Of a DNA stretch of 64,000 nucleotides, positions 44,898 through 57,067 are shown one piece after another. Position numbers and translations under genes: made by a program. The first letter of the stretch is position 1, and each line of letters begins with the position of its first letter. The notes beneath the pieces were generated by a model. The model was given only the letters and a program-made list of their open reading frames with translations, ran no database searches and was not told where the DNA came from. Origin of the DNA: Lates calcarifer (Eukaryota > Chordata > Actinopteri > Centropomidae); NCBI RefSeq assembly GCF_001640805.2, contig NC_066849.1:25852250-25916249 (forward strand), read 5' to 3'.

Positions 44898-47800
44898 TTG
44901 ACCAAATGCCAGACATTCATTCAGTCTGTGGTTTCATGTGTGTGTGAGACAGTCTCTGAGTTGAGGAGGTTCAAAGAAGCATTTAAAGATCTGCAGCTCC
45001 CTCTAGTGAGCTTGTTGCATTTCACCTGTCAGGGCTTGTTGCGTTTGCCAACAGGTGCTGAGAACCAGAATAGTGTTTGCTGTAGGTTATTTCAGTTCTC
45101 TGCTGATTGTAGTTTAGGTCATGCATATGGTGGTGCTGCCATCAGGGGGCACAACACTGTCACAAACACAGAGTCAGTCTCATGCTGACTCACTCGTAAC
45201 AGAGAGGAGAATAACAGCAGTGTGTGTTACCTGGTGGTTTCTTCCCTCCAGCTCCACGTGTTTGAGCTCCCAGAAACAGCGCATGGTCTCCACCTTCTCC
45301 AGGTGCCGGTAGAAGGCCAGTCGACCCAGACGAAGGCTGTTGCTGCGGTTACGGATCGCCTTCAGCCCCTCCATCTTCTCAACGATGGGGGACATGGGTA
45401 TCGGCGGTGGTACCGCTGATGACAAGAATTTTCCATTCTTAGCAGAAACAGACTCGTTACACAGAGTCTTCTTGTCTGACCTGAAATTACAACAAGGTTT
45501 TTATTAACCTTTAACCTTTAAGATATACAACAGGTGTTCGTATCTACTGTTAGATAGATACTGCTGATTAGTCAAAGCAATTAGTTAATCAACAGAAATA
45601 AATTATGACACTTGAGTAATCTTTTGTGTCACATAATTTCCAAACAGTTTTGACTTCCAGCCTCTGAAATGTGAGAATTTGTTGCTTTTTTTTTTGGTTA
45701 AAATGTTTGTAAATTTAATATCTTTTGGTTTTTAACTGTCAGGCAAAACAAGAAATTTGAGAAAAGCATGACATTTTAAACATTTTCCTGACATTTTATA
45801 GACATAACTATTAACTGATTGATTTCTTAATCTAGTATTGATTAGGGTGTGGGTAATTTTTTACTGCAGTTGGAAGTGGAGTGAAATTTTTCAAGCAAAC
45901 AAGTGCCAAAAATTGCCAAGCTCCAGCCTCACAATTATAAAGATTTGCTCATTTCTTTGTCCTGTGTGACAGTAAACTGAGTATATTAGTGTTTGTGGAC
46001 TGTTGGTTGGACAAATAAAAGCAATTTGAAAGCATAAACTTTATGAAGCTGTGATGGGCAGTTTTCACTATTTTCTGACTTTTATAGACATAAATGTTTA
46101 ATCAAGAAAATAATTTGCAGGTTAATTGATTCTGAAAATAACCTTTAGCTGCAGCAACATAAACAATGTAATGCTATAAATCTTCTAAACATCTTAAAGT
46201 CTATAAATCTGATAATGAAATTAAGTCTTCACTGATTTGCAACATTGCTTTCACTTGCTTAATGCAGCCACTGATATCAAAGGAATGACTACCTTGTTAT
46301 AAACAGTATAGCTAAGTCTCTTGTGTAATCTGTTGCCCAACTCTAAACTGCACTGTTGAAATAGCAGAACACTCCCTATGCTTTGATCCAACCCTCCAGT
46401 GAGCAGCCAGTATCTCAGATCCAAATGGGATGACTGATGATGTGGTGGAGAAATCCGCCCTGACGCCTGCTGGTGACAGCTGGCTTTCTGCTGCGCTCTA
46501 CCTGTTGAGCCTCTGGGGGAGTCATGGAAGATCACTGGGGATATTTATACCTCCAGAGTGTAAATGTCCTGCCTTTGCTTGACAATTACAGAGGTCAGAG
46601 AATGGCTGTAGTTTCAGCACGGTGCATGAGCCTCTGATGCCGACTGTATGTAGCAGCCAGGGCTGTTCTTCATGCAGCATCAGGGGCGTTCTCAGGGTAG
46701 GATTTCAACTCCGGTGCTAAAACCAAAAGAGTGTCCAGCGATGCACCTGTCACTGCTCCTTATGTTGGCCTTTTTACATTTGGTGATTTATTTACAGTTG
46801 GCAGAACTTCAAACTCTATAATTGGTTTTTACTTGGTGTTTACTCGGTTTAATCTGCGGATGCATTAACTGTGAAGTTTTATTAACACAACTAATTACAC
46901 TGTTAATTAAAAGGCAGCAAAATGCATAGCACAGGGTGGATGTTGATATGAATTACTGCAGTCATGATGGGATAATTTCACAACATAATGTCTGGAAATG
47001 TGGTTTGAATTTGTTAAGAAAAGTTACATCTCTGTGGCACTTTGCATCAACGATACGGTATTCTGTATAACTGGGACATACAGCTGATGCCCTTATCCAA
47101 ACCAATTTGGCATGAAGTGCAGTTATTTATAAAGTGTGCATCTGTAAGTGAGTGAGTGTAAGTTTAGTCAGACAACTACAAGCAGAGGTTAAGAGTACTA
47201 TGCAGCAGATACTTAATGGGAATATTTATGTTTTGGAGGAGTTTATATTGTTGCCCCACAACATTATAGCAGTAATTACAGTACTTTTTACTCCACTACA
47301 TGTATCTGAAATCTGTTCATTTTACAGATTTTACTCTCTCCCATCAGTGTATATGACATGAACTTTCACCACATGTTGAGGAGCATGTCGTCTTCCAACA
47401 ACTTTAAATGCAATGAAACCTCCCCAGTGTTTTCACTACAGATGCAGGCACATTAATGAGAGCACTCTTGACGAATACATGTTCTCTTTAAAGTTTTCTA
47501 AGTAAATTCTTTTTAAAGTAAAGGAGCTGAGTACTTCTTCCATCACTCACTGTGAGACACGACAGTTGTCTGACCTGACCACCACCCAGCCTCCTCCTTT
47601 AAATTTGGTGTTTTCAAGAGCGCCTTTCAAGAACCCCCCCATGCCTGTTTTGACGGTGTCGAGCCCTGATGCTCCTGGGAGACTGGCTGACCCTGGGTCA
47701 GTCACTTTAAAGGGCTTTATTTTGGGCGCTCTGCAGCACAGGGCGAGGGTCGAGGGGCACGCCATCACCAGAAATGGAAAACCTCCATCGGTGAAAAACC

Positions 47801-49866
47801 ATTAAAAGGCAGGAGCTGTCACAATGCTTGTTGCCAGGCAGACGGGAATTAAAGCTGAGCAGATTGCTTTCCATTGTGGTCGCTTTGACTCATTGCAGTT
47901 GTTGCTTTAACCACCCGTTACATAAGGGTATTGTGTATGGTATGTGGCTGTGCTTTATGGGTGCATGCGTGCTGGAGGCGAGTGTGTCACCGTCCAAGCA
48001 ATGCTGTAGTTTGTGTATGTTTACTTTGCTTGGCGGCCCTTGGTAATCCCCCTCTATAAAACGGCAGGGGGGGTTCCTATCTGTCTTCTCCATGGTAATC
48101 CTTCCATGTAACCGATAGGAAGAACTGCGTGTGTCTCATAACTCTTAAAGTAGCAATGAATCATGAAGACTCCGGAGGGCTCTGTGAGTCTTTGAGTGTA
48201 TGTTTAGATGAATAAAGAGCAAGAGAAAAAAGAGAAGGAGGGTCGGCATCGTTCAGATCCCCCACTAAAATGCCAAATGTTCCACAAGAGCACCTGACGA
48301 GAGAGAACATCGCAAACCTGCCCGCCTGCTCTGTTCACTGAGTCTCTAGCAGAATAAAATCAATGCATGATAAGTGGTGATTATGGCAGTAATGCTAATA
48401 GGAGGAGACACCATCGAGATGTTTTTGGTGTTAAAATTATTTCTCTGTGTTCAGGATTGTGGCCAAATGCTGTATCAAAGTCTATACATAGCTGTGGGTT
48501 TATAGTGACAGGGTAATTGTTCGAGGTACAAGCTGGGGACAGTGGAGAGTGTTAAAAACAGAGACACAATGAAAGACAGTAGCAACAGGTGACAATACAA
48601 CACTGCCCTGTGTCACTCTCTTTCATGTCCTCTCAGGTGGTTACAGGGATGCAAAATGGCGCTGGAGTAATAAAGGGTGTAGTAAACCCTAAATAAATGT
48701 GTCCTCACTTTGTAACCTGACCAACGGTTTTAAAAAAAAACACCCTCTGTGTTACATAAAGAGTCTAATCTAAGGGGGAGTTTGCATTTTGTCATATTAG
48801 AGTAACTGTCACCAACACAATTTTAGCAATTAGACTCAAGAGGAGTGAATGTTTTGCTAAAATAAAACAACAAAACAACAAAAAAAAGTTTAGTTTAGTT
48901 TACACAAACACGACAGAACAGAAAACGTTCAAGAAATCAGTTTAATCTCAGTGCATTCTGCACAAAGATGGGTCTGGGATGTTTTTAGCCTAGCTTAGCT
49001 CAAAGACTGGAAGCAGGGGGATACGGCTAGCCTCGCACCACGAACGCTAACTTCAAACAGCTCCTAATCTTGGGCATTTACACACTGTGTCTTGTGTATT
49101 TAACACATGTAGAAATAGAAAATGTGGTTTAGTGAGTAGTTATCTGATGTAATTGCGCTATTCCTTGATCATCAACAGCTGTCGGCAGCGAGAGTGTTGC
49201 TTTCACAGATGAGTCTCGTTTGTGTTGGTAACTATCTTTACAGTGTGATAAAACATGAAAAGAAGAGAGGTCTGGGTTTGTTGGAAGGAGTATTTTTGAT
49301 GTAAAATGATGTAATTAGTATGAAATAATCCCAAGATTTCATATTTGAAGAAGCAAGTATCCCTGCATTTAAAATGGACTATAAATAATAACTTTTATCT
49401 GACACAGCAGTGGGCTTCTCAGTCCTTATCTGACCTGGTGTAAGATAACAAGCCATACTTAAATATTGCACAATGAGTCAGGGTGGACTAGTTCTGCCCA
49501 ATTAACATTTCATGTGGCACATTCTGAAATTAAAATCTACAAAGTATCTCAGCTTCTGCTTTGTGTACCCGCTGCTAGGTAAACAGACGTTGTAGTCACT
49601 CTCAGCTAAGATAACACTAAGTGTTGGGGGGAGACGAGGAGTCTGCTGTTTCCTTATGTTGTGTGCACGCATCCATGTATGTTGTACATACTTATGTAAA
49701 AGTGCATAAGTAATCCAAGGCCTAGCTTTGCCAGGGTTTGTTTGTTACATGTGAGCATTGTACAGAAACAGCAACAGGGTAGATTAGAGGCCAGGACAGA
49801 GGATCTAGTCCCAGACGGCCTGAGTAGGAGGGGTGGCCTCGAACGGACAGTCTTCACCCCTGGTTG

Positions 49867-49921
<55 letters not shown>

Positions 49922-51438
49922 GGGTCTCTACTGTCCTGGTTTACTAGTCGCATGGAAACAGCCGTCAAAGCCTATAAACCATAGGAATGTGGGGGAGGTG
50001 TCTGTGTGTGTGTATGGAGAGGAGAATAGAATAGTACAGGACGTTATCATCCAGCCAAATCTGTCCTTTATCTCACCTCAGGCAAATAAAGATAACGTTT
50101 AAATATGTATATGAAAAGTCGATCTTTAAATTCCCTCTCCTTCAGCTGCAGACTCATCCACCAGAAAGAAGAGAAAATCCTGAACAGCCCACTCTCCTTC
50201 ATTAGTGCGGATACTCAAGTGACTGCAGCCACTCTTCAAATTAATTGGCTTCAAATTAGACATGTTGACTGCCCGACACGATAATATCAAGTGATCAACA
50301 GGTTTATTTTTCTCTGTCTAAACTCCACATTCTCCCCTTTCCAGCCTTGCCAGCTCAACTGCAGCTTTCACCGCGGCTAAAGCCAAGTCATGATCAACGT
50401 ATCATCGCCATTGCTCTCTGGAGTGTCCAATGCAAATAGTTGGAGCGGGGGATGTTCTCTGTGGACAGAGCCAAACTGTTACCGAACCCGGGCGACCCTG
50501 AAATTCTGCTGTAAGTGCTGTATACAATGCACACACACATAAATAAATAACAGACACATACACACAGAGTGCAGATGAGTGCAGTAACTCCCTGCAGGTT
50601 TCTCAGAAAATGCACAGACTTCAGTCATTACACTGCACTCGCACAAACACACCACTATTACTCACATAAACGTACAGACACATGCTGTATAGTATGCACA
50701 TGTATACACACCCATTTGTGCCACACATATTCAGTGCCCTGCAGCCCCTCCAATCCTTCACTCTGACAACAACTCAGCAACCTCGGCAGAAGAGTGTAAC
50801 TGTAGAACTTCTACCCAATGTACTTTTCCGTTTCGCCAAGAACAAAGCAGAGCCCTTATTTTAGTCCACAGCAGATGGAGTCGCATTTTGTTTTGCACCA
50901 GAATTATGCATGAATCAGCTCTGGATTAGAGACAAAAGAGGTCCCTCTTGGGTTGTTTTAAAATAACCGTACAAAACTAAATGTTTAAAAGGTTGTTTTG
51001 TTTTTTTTCTTTAAATTTAACATATTTAAAATACACACGAGGAAAAAGTTTTTTGTCAAATATTATTTCAAACCTGGTCAAAGAGTAAATGTGCACTAAA
51101 TTAACCAGTGTGCCGGGTAACTTGACAAGTGGCACCTTGCACTGCATGTAAGTGATACCACAGGAGCAGAGGTGTCAGAATTTAAAACACGGTCATTATG
51201 CAGGTTTAAAATTGCTTTGCATTTCTGAAGAATAACACAAATGTAAGCAGGTCAAAATGTCTTCATACTGTTCCAATATGGGACAGTGAAAATGTGTCAG
51301 AGTGGGAAAATATTTTATAGATGCTAGATTTTTTTGGATTTAACCAGAACCCTCTCCCCCCCAGAAAACTCACCCTTGGTAGTTTGGGACGTTTGCAATC
51401 ACCAAAATCTTCTTCTCCTTTCCCCCCATGTCTCTCAT
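42358..51438 (-). CDS. unidentified single-pass membrane protein, 4 exons
   Basis: I do not recognise this gene. Minus-strand exons 51374-51438, 45231-45480, 42514-42684 and 42358-42417 join in phase (GG|G, then two joins between whole codons) to give 181 residues. The start MRDMGGKEKKILVIANVPNY could also be the second Met, which has a better Kozak context. A proline patch VPPPIPMSP and a basic, charged segment (EKMEGLKAIRNRSNSLRL; FYRHLEKVETMRCFWELKH) lead to one hydrophobic stretch, VWILGSVCLVATFL, at about residues 126-139, followed by WRRLWNLFSVKKRGR and a 34-residue tail ending LHEPEIR-stop. A single membrane anchor near the C-terminus with flanking basic residues is predicted. The donors are GTGAGT, GTAACA and GTAAAA. 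The Met in exon 3 (42648) has a strong Kozak context and a long upstream leader, so a short form from an internal promoter is possible. The gene converges on the plus-strand candidate. Confidence 0.55.
44839..44894. repeat. (TG)n microsatellite
   Basis: About 27 TG units with one interruption (tgtggtgtg) near 44865. It lies in the intron between exons 2 and 3 of the unknown minus-strand gene. Confidence 0.97.
45575..46160. repeat. 'ATTAGTTGCAGC' family repeats, two reverse fragments
   Basis: Pieces 'aaagcaattagttaatcaac', 'cttccagcctctgaaatgtg' and 'taactattaactgattgatt' are reverse-orientation parts of the family at 13525. A second fragment near 46075-46160 ends 'taacctttagctgcagcaac'. It fills part of intron 1 of the unknown minus-strand gene. 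Confidence 0.5.
47280..47552. repeat. hAT-like non-autonomous element, fragments
   Basis: 'agtactttttactccactac' with 'atgtatctgaaatctg', and 'aaagtaaaggagctgagtac' with 'ttcttccatcac', are typical internal and terminal parts of the element at 40162-40829. The copy is internally deleted. Confidence 0.6.
47547..47768 (-). other. open segment on both strands, possibly conserved non-coding
   Basis: This stretch is open on both strands in one frame each and is more GC-rich and less repetitive than its surroundings. The minus frame reads PFKVTDPGSASLPG...LKGALENTKFKGGGW. It lies in intron 1 of the unknown minus-strand gene but is not needed for that gene's reading frame. It could be an alternative exon or a conserved element; I cannot decide. 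Confidence 0.25.
48960..49170 (+). repeat. 'GACTGGAAGCAGGGGG' teleost repeat
   Basis: 'agcctagcttagctcaaaga' and 'ctggaagcagggggatacgg' followed by 'ctagcctcgc' and 'cagctcctaatcttgggc' match a well-known dispersed repeat in percomorph genomes. Confidence 0.65.
49871..49919. repeat. (CT)n microsatellite
   Basis: Uninterrupted CT run of about 24 units in intron 1 of the unknown minus-strand gene. Confidence 0.98.
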
Positions 51439-54329
51439 GGGTGTGATGGAGCTCGTCTCTCCAGGTTTCCTCTCCTCGTCCCGTTTTTTTTTGTGTGTTT
51501 GTTTGTTTGTTTGTTTTTAGGTCCTGGTGCTGGGTGCTTTCTTCCTCCCTACACACACCAGGCAGCTAGGGCTGATTGATCCAGTGTGAGTGACGAGAGA
51601 GAGAGACAGGTCAGGAGAGACAGCTCAATGGGAAGCTCTGGCTGCTTGTGGCTCTCTGCTGTGGGAGCCACAGACGTCCAGGGATAAGCACCAGAGGAGG
51701 GTGGGGTGGGGGGTGAGGGAAAGAGAGGGTGTGTGGTATAGGAGGGGGGAGGTGAGGGGGTGAAGAGGGGGTTGTCTGCTCTGGGACCCAGGGACCACAA
51801 ACAGGGACAGAGCAGAGGAAGTGTTCCAGGGAATGTGGCTTGTTATAATGGAACGAGTGGAATGCCAGAGTGCCATGTGTCTCTGCGAGAGGAGGGATGA
51901 TAGACTGAGAGAGGGAGAGAGATACAGCGGGCTGAAATGAGGAGGGAGCAAAAATACAGATTAGGGTTTTTAAAAATGTCTGCTTTGTTTTGGTGTTTAC
52001 TTTTTTGTTTAACCGTTGCGTAAACAAAAATAGCAGCATCAAGTATATTAAAGAAAAGAAACGGAAGAAGGGAAAATAAAAATAAAGCAATTTCTTAACA
52101 ATAATCTGTACATTATAACAGTCATGCTTTCCCACTCCCTTCTTCAAAATGTTTTTTACATTTTAAACATGTTTTATTATCATTGTGTTACATTGCAGGG
52201 TTTCCCTTACCAATATAAGGTTTAGGGCCTGTACCCAAGCTATTTTGGGTACCACATAACTTGAATTAATGTAAATCACTGTGGAGGGATTTAGACTAAC
52301 TAAATGACGTTTCTCAGATCTAATAATTAAAGTTAAATTTCTTCAGCACATTTTGTCTTTAGCTTTCTGGGTATTGTTTGTCTATCTGCTCTACACTGAT
52401 ATGATAATAATAATGCTCCAAAAATGATGTGAAACTGCATATTTTTAATTGAAAACTGTAGTGTTGGTTCCTTTTGAACATGGATGTAACCATTACCTGA
52501 CCCTGAACTCTTGTGTTTTTTAACATGGCCCTTATTCTCCCATATTTTTGGGTGTGAATGATTGAAATCTTTGGAATCGGTGCAGTATTGAAAAGAATCC
52601 TGTACCTGGCAACCACGAACAGCTGCAGCAATATAATCAAAGTACATCCACTAAAGTGCTTGTTTTTGCTGCGGAGAGTCTCAGATTGTTTTAAGTGTCT
52701 GACAACATTATGGAGAGGATTCCTACACAGATAGAGCTTTTCGTTGAAGAGTAAGATCCTTTTTGTTTAACCAGAAACATCACTATTTTGAACTTGAATT
52801 AAATGGTTAGTACAGTAGCCATGATGAAGAAGGTCTCCTGACCTTAACAAAACACTAATTTTACCCCAAAACATGATCCTTTTCTAAACCTAACCAAACC
52901 TTAATCTGTCAGATCATAAACAGTACAGAAAGAATGTAGCTAATTATTTAGCTGATTAACTCACTTAAACTATCTGATCTCACCAAACATTTTGAAATTA
53001 GACTTTTCAACACCGGTCTTTCACCAGATTGTCTCATTATCATCTGTTGTATTTATCACCATCATCTGTTATTCTCCTGACCTTCCCATTAGTCAGCTCA
53101 GTCTTTATACTTCGGTCTTGACACCGAATCCCCCTGTCGCCCTCCTGTCCCTTCTACCTTCTCACTCTGTGCTAATTGGCCACACTGGTGTCTGTTGCTG
53201 TAGGGTTTAACAGTACTTTACATCGGTCCGAGAGCGTCGCCCCGGGCCAAATGTTTGTGTTCCACTGTGCTATATTTAGCTCACGCTCAATTAGATTATC
53301 TTGGGACAATAGTAGTGTTTGTCACAGGAAATATGACAACACAGAGTACTGTCATGCTTTGTGTATGTCCTGTGTGTTTTCAAAGCATTTTATAGCAAGC
53401 AATATCGTCACCTTTTTGTACATAACAAATGCCAATAGCATGAGTTGCAGCTGCAGCTTCCACGCACAGCCCCATTACTCACAGTGAGATAAGATAAAAT
53501 GTTCCAGACGCTACTATTCAGACCTGAAAAGCAACTGGAGCAGAGGTGAAGTCTGTATCTGTGAATACCAGGATCTTGATCAGACTAATTAAAAAAAAGC
53601 AAGCAAGTGATAACACAGTTACACAGACAGCTGCTGCCTGACCTGACCACCAGCACCTGTCATTTCCCCAACTCAGTCTGGTCTTCAAGAACCAGCATGT
53701 CAGCTTTTACAACACAACCACAAAAAACTGTTAGTTATTTATACACACAGTAAAAAAAAATCCATTACATACTGTTTTGGCAAAAAAGAAAAACAAAAAC
53801 ACTTAATAAAGACGTCAGGTGACATGATAAATGGACGATGTATCAACAGTAGTCTACGCCATATAAAAAAGTATTTATTCATGTGGATCAAAGTTGAAAA
53901 ATTAATGTCAAAAACACTTGAAGAATGAAACATAACTATCTTTGAGCTAATCCTATTAATTCATTTTTCTTACTTTCCAAAATGTTTTTACACAATAATA
54001 AATACAAAAAACTTGTCTGTTAGGACCATAACTAGAGAGAAACACATCTACAATACATATGTGGGATAAAAGACCATCATATCTATAGGATCTATAAAAA
54101 GTGCATTAAAAAATCCCATTAAAAATGCCGCAGTCCTACAGTACAGAGCATGGCAGAGTCACGTAGCACAGTTTTCCTGACAGGAAGTCATGAAACAGAG
54201 TCACTGAGTGACATGCAGCGTACAGTCAGGTCAGTTTTAAGAGCTGCGTTTACTGCGAGGTATTTTCAGCCTAATATGCTCTGTAAAGCATCTGGTATGG
54301 TTGCGGTGGAGTTTTAAATACATATCATA
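51439..54329. other. intergenic region upstream of the unknown membrane-protein gene
   Basis: The part 51439-51900 should hold the 5' untranslated region and promoter of the minus-strand gene. It has a GTTT tandem run at about 51501-51516 and purine-rich tracts (ggtggggtggggggtgaggg near 51700), but no clear TATA box. The rest shows no exon that I can support. 'cgccccgggccaaatgtttg' near 53239, followed by a non-repetitive block to about 53340, could be a conserved element. Confidence 0.45.
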
Positions 54330-54532
54330 TCACGGTTTCTGCGAGGGCCACTGAAGTGTAAATCTTTCAGGTGCTGACTGCACATGACCTGAAAAACAAA
54401 AGAGGCACACTTTTGAGGGGTGACGGGTGATACACTGTACACTTGACACAGATTTCCAGAGGCTGTGCTTAATCTTACCTGGAATCTCAATCAGGGGGGT
54501 AGATTCCTTGATGATCCCTGAGAAGGTCACAG
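54330..54532 (-). CDS. candidate terminal exons of an unknown transcript
   Basis: On the minus strand an exon at 54479-54532 (VTFSGIIKESTPLIEIP) ends in a strong donor CCAG|GTAAGA. It is followed by a 90-bp intron ending ttttgttttttcag-type, then an exon at 54330-54388 (GHVQSAPERFTLQWPSQKP, stop TGA). The frame is kept across the join. The acceptor of the first exon (cccacacag) is moderate, and the open frame continues further upstream to 54695. No upstream exons were found and the protein is not recognised, so this may be a chance structure. Confidence 0.25.
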
Positions 54533-54919
54533 CTGTGTGGGCACACAATGAGACTGGCATGCCAGCTGACCACAGCGGTCGGCTGCGGAGGCTTCTTCCC
54601 CTCAACTGACAGGACTGAGGGCACCCGTGTTTGCCTTGAACTGGAGTACATTCGTGGAGGATGGTCATGATCTCATGTCTAGAAATCTGCAGCACATTTA
54701 TGGTTCTGCTGCCCAGTTACAGACCAGTGATGATGGAGAGGTAAATAAATAGACTGGGAAACCAGGAGCTCCAGCTGGTGATCAGACGCGTTTTACAGAC
54801 AGTTGTTCCTCCAAAAAACACACGAATGTCAGTGTGCAGTCATGCACTCATGCTGCTGAAAGGTTATATATACTAGAGAAATGCAACCACATTTAATAAA
54901 TTAGATGATGCAATATGCA

Positions 54920-55230
54920 GTTTACGGAGCAACAGAGCGACTTCTGGGTCTGCACCATCTACTTGAATTCAGTCATACAGACTTATGCTCCTTCTCGGCC
55001 TCTGCGTCCCTCAAAGGATTGTCGTCTAGCACTGCCATCCCCGCACACAGGGCACTCACAGTCCAGACTGTTCCTGTTCATGGTTCCCTGGTGGTGGAAC
55101 AAGCTTCCAAATACTCTGAGCAGGAGCTTCTCTTTCTATCTTCAAGAATCTCTTGAAGACTCATCTCCTCTGAGAGCACCTCCTCTCCTGACACCTCAAA
55201 CAGCCTAACATGCCGAACTAGCACTCACTA
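54920..55230 (+). mobile_element. decayed LINE 3' coding fragment
   Basis: Frame-shifted translation gives PSPHTGHSQSRLFLFM followed by VPWWWNKLPNTLSRSFSF and LQESLED. It resembles the C-terminal end of fish LINE (L2/CR1/Rex-type) reverse transcriptases, where a 'WNxLP' motif is followed by a short Phe-rich stretch. The reading frame is broken and no upstream polymerase domain is present, so it is a 5'-truncated relic. Confidence 0.6.
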
Positions 55231-56299
55231 TGCACTTTGATTAAGATTAGTAAATAATGTAAGTGTCAAAACAGATGTGTTTAAATATTTGCAATTCATA
55301 TATATGTTAATTAACAAATATTGAATCTCTTAGAAGCTGCATCTAATTCTCTAGATAGAACACAAAATATTTCTAACAATGGCAAGATACAACTTTTTTG
55401 ATTAGCTGGGAAGTGGTCATGAAAAATAGTACTGTATATTGCAGGTAACCATAGCAACAATACTGACACTTAACATGCAAAATTATCAGTAAATTCACTG
55501 TGAATGGAAAGCTAACAGTGGGTTAAACTGGCTATAGACAAACTCTATAGACAACAACTTTCTGTTTGTGAACACAGCCTCCTTTATTTCTTGTATTAAG
55601 TTCTAGTTGTATATTTTGCTTTGCTTCATTCTTGTCCATTATTTCATTATAGCAGACTTAAAGCAGCAGTCAATGGGACTGGAAAGATTGAGAACTCTGC
55701 TCTATAACATAGAACGTGCAGTACTTTTAATATACGCTGTATCTGTAGCTGAACTGAAAATGAAGCTAAACTTTGCGTCAGCGAATCACAGACTCATTCT
55801 GCACACATGCACAAGTGTTCACTGTGTTCTTGGACCACTTTGTGCTTTGCTGTGTGATCCTCTGCAGATATTATACAACTGTATCGTGTTGGCACAGATT
55901 CACGATAGTAGAAGTTACCATCTAAAGTATATATTCTGTAGCTGCAACATCACATGTAATCGCGTGTAATTACAAACAAGCTCTTGGAGGAATGTGTGAG
56001 TGCTTTCACAAAATAGCTGCAGAAATCTGAGCAAACACAGAAAGAGCTGGTACACAGTGTTCACCCTCTGTTGGTTCAGACTGGGCAGCTAAATTGCTCC
56101 AGAATCAGTATCAAATACATAACACCTTATTTGATTGCATCTGAGAGGAGTATTAACCCTAGAGTCATGCATTTAAGATGAGGTCAGTATTGTGAACATG
56201 CAGCTAAAGATGGTGTCAGTGATATGTCATGAACTATTCACCATGGTACCGTGTGTGTTCAGCATGTATTTAGTCAGATATAGACACACCAGCACACAT

Positions 56300-57000
56300 T
56301 TTGTACATGCAGATACAGACTTGCACTCGCTAACCTGTCATGCATGAACATTTCACCTTCAGAGCTGCACACGTCAACAGATTGATGTGTGATGAACCAA
56401 CAGGGAATTTTCACCCAACTCTGCTGAGCTCCAGCAGCAACAACCTCTGATAAACCCACCGTACACCACCTGGTAACACCAAATAACAGACAGATAACAT
56501 CAGTGATTAGCTGCTGAAGAAAGTGGAGCAGGTAGCAGTTAATGCCAGGCGATGGCAACCAAAGCAGAACTACAAGGAGAGTGAATACTGGACTTGCATT
56601 CATGAAGTGGACACAACACAACACCAAATAAATGCTTATTTTGCTCAATATCTACTGGATGTATAAACAGTCAACTGCTATTCCAACCTCTTATAAATGC
56701 AACAATGGCTGAAGCTAATGGCCAACGCCCTTTATTACCTGGCAAGAAACCATGTTCAGTGGCAAACAAGAGAAGAAGCAAAACATGAATTAACATTGAC
56801 TCTTGGCAATTAAAAGAAGGAAGATTGATGCCGAACTCACAAAATTTCTTCTAGACTAGAAAGTAAACAGCTGTTAATGCTAATGTTAGCTATGTAGCGA
56901 TAGTAAAAACTTACATGTAGCAACTTTTTAAGGTGTAGTTCAATATTTTGGAAATTGCTCTTATTTCCTTTCTTTTCTAGGGTGAGAAAAATGAATAAAC
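56300..57000 (-). repeat. reverse-oriented repeat block including 'TTTTGCTATCGCTA' family copy 2
   Basis: 'aatttcttctagactagaaa' and 'cagctgttaatgctaatgtt' followed by 'agctatgtagcgatag' are the reverse complement of the family at 17638 and 58155. The preceding part (56400-56620) is open on the minus strand but has no supporting splice sites, and I treat it as repeat. Confidence 0.55.
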
Positions 57001-57067
57001 AGAATAAAATGTCTAAAACAGTCTTTATGTTACGCACATCCTGCCTCTAGCCTCATACTTAAACCTG

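Noticed and set aside
51611..52147. 178-codon minus-strand open frame upstream of the unknown gene
   Set aside because: It is made of Pro/Ser/Leu low complexity from purine-rich DNA on the other strand. There is no homology or splice support; it lies where the promoter of the minus gene should be.
56274..56648. Hydrophobic 124-codon minus-strand open frame
   Set aside because: It overlaps a dispersed repeat block and has no splice sites or relatives; probably chance.
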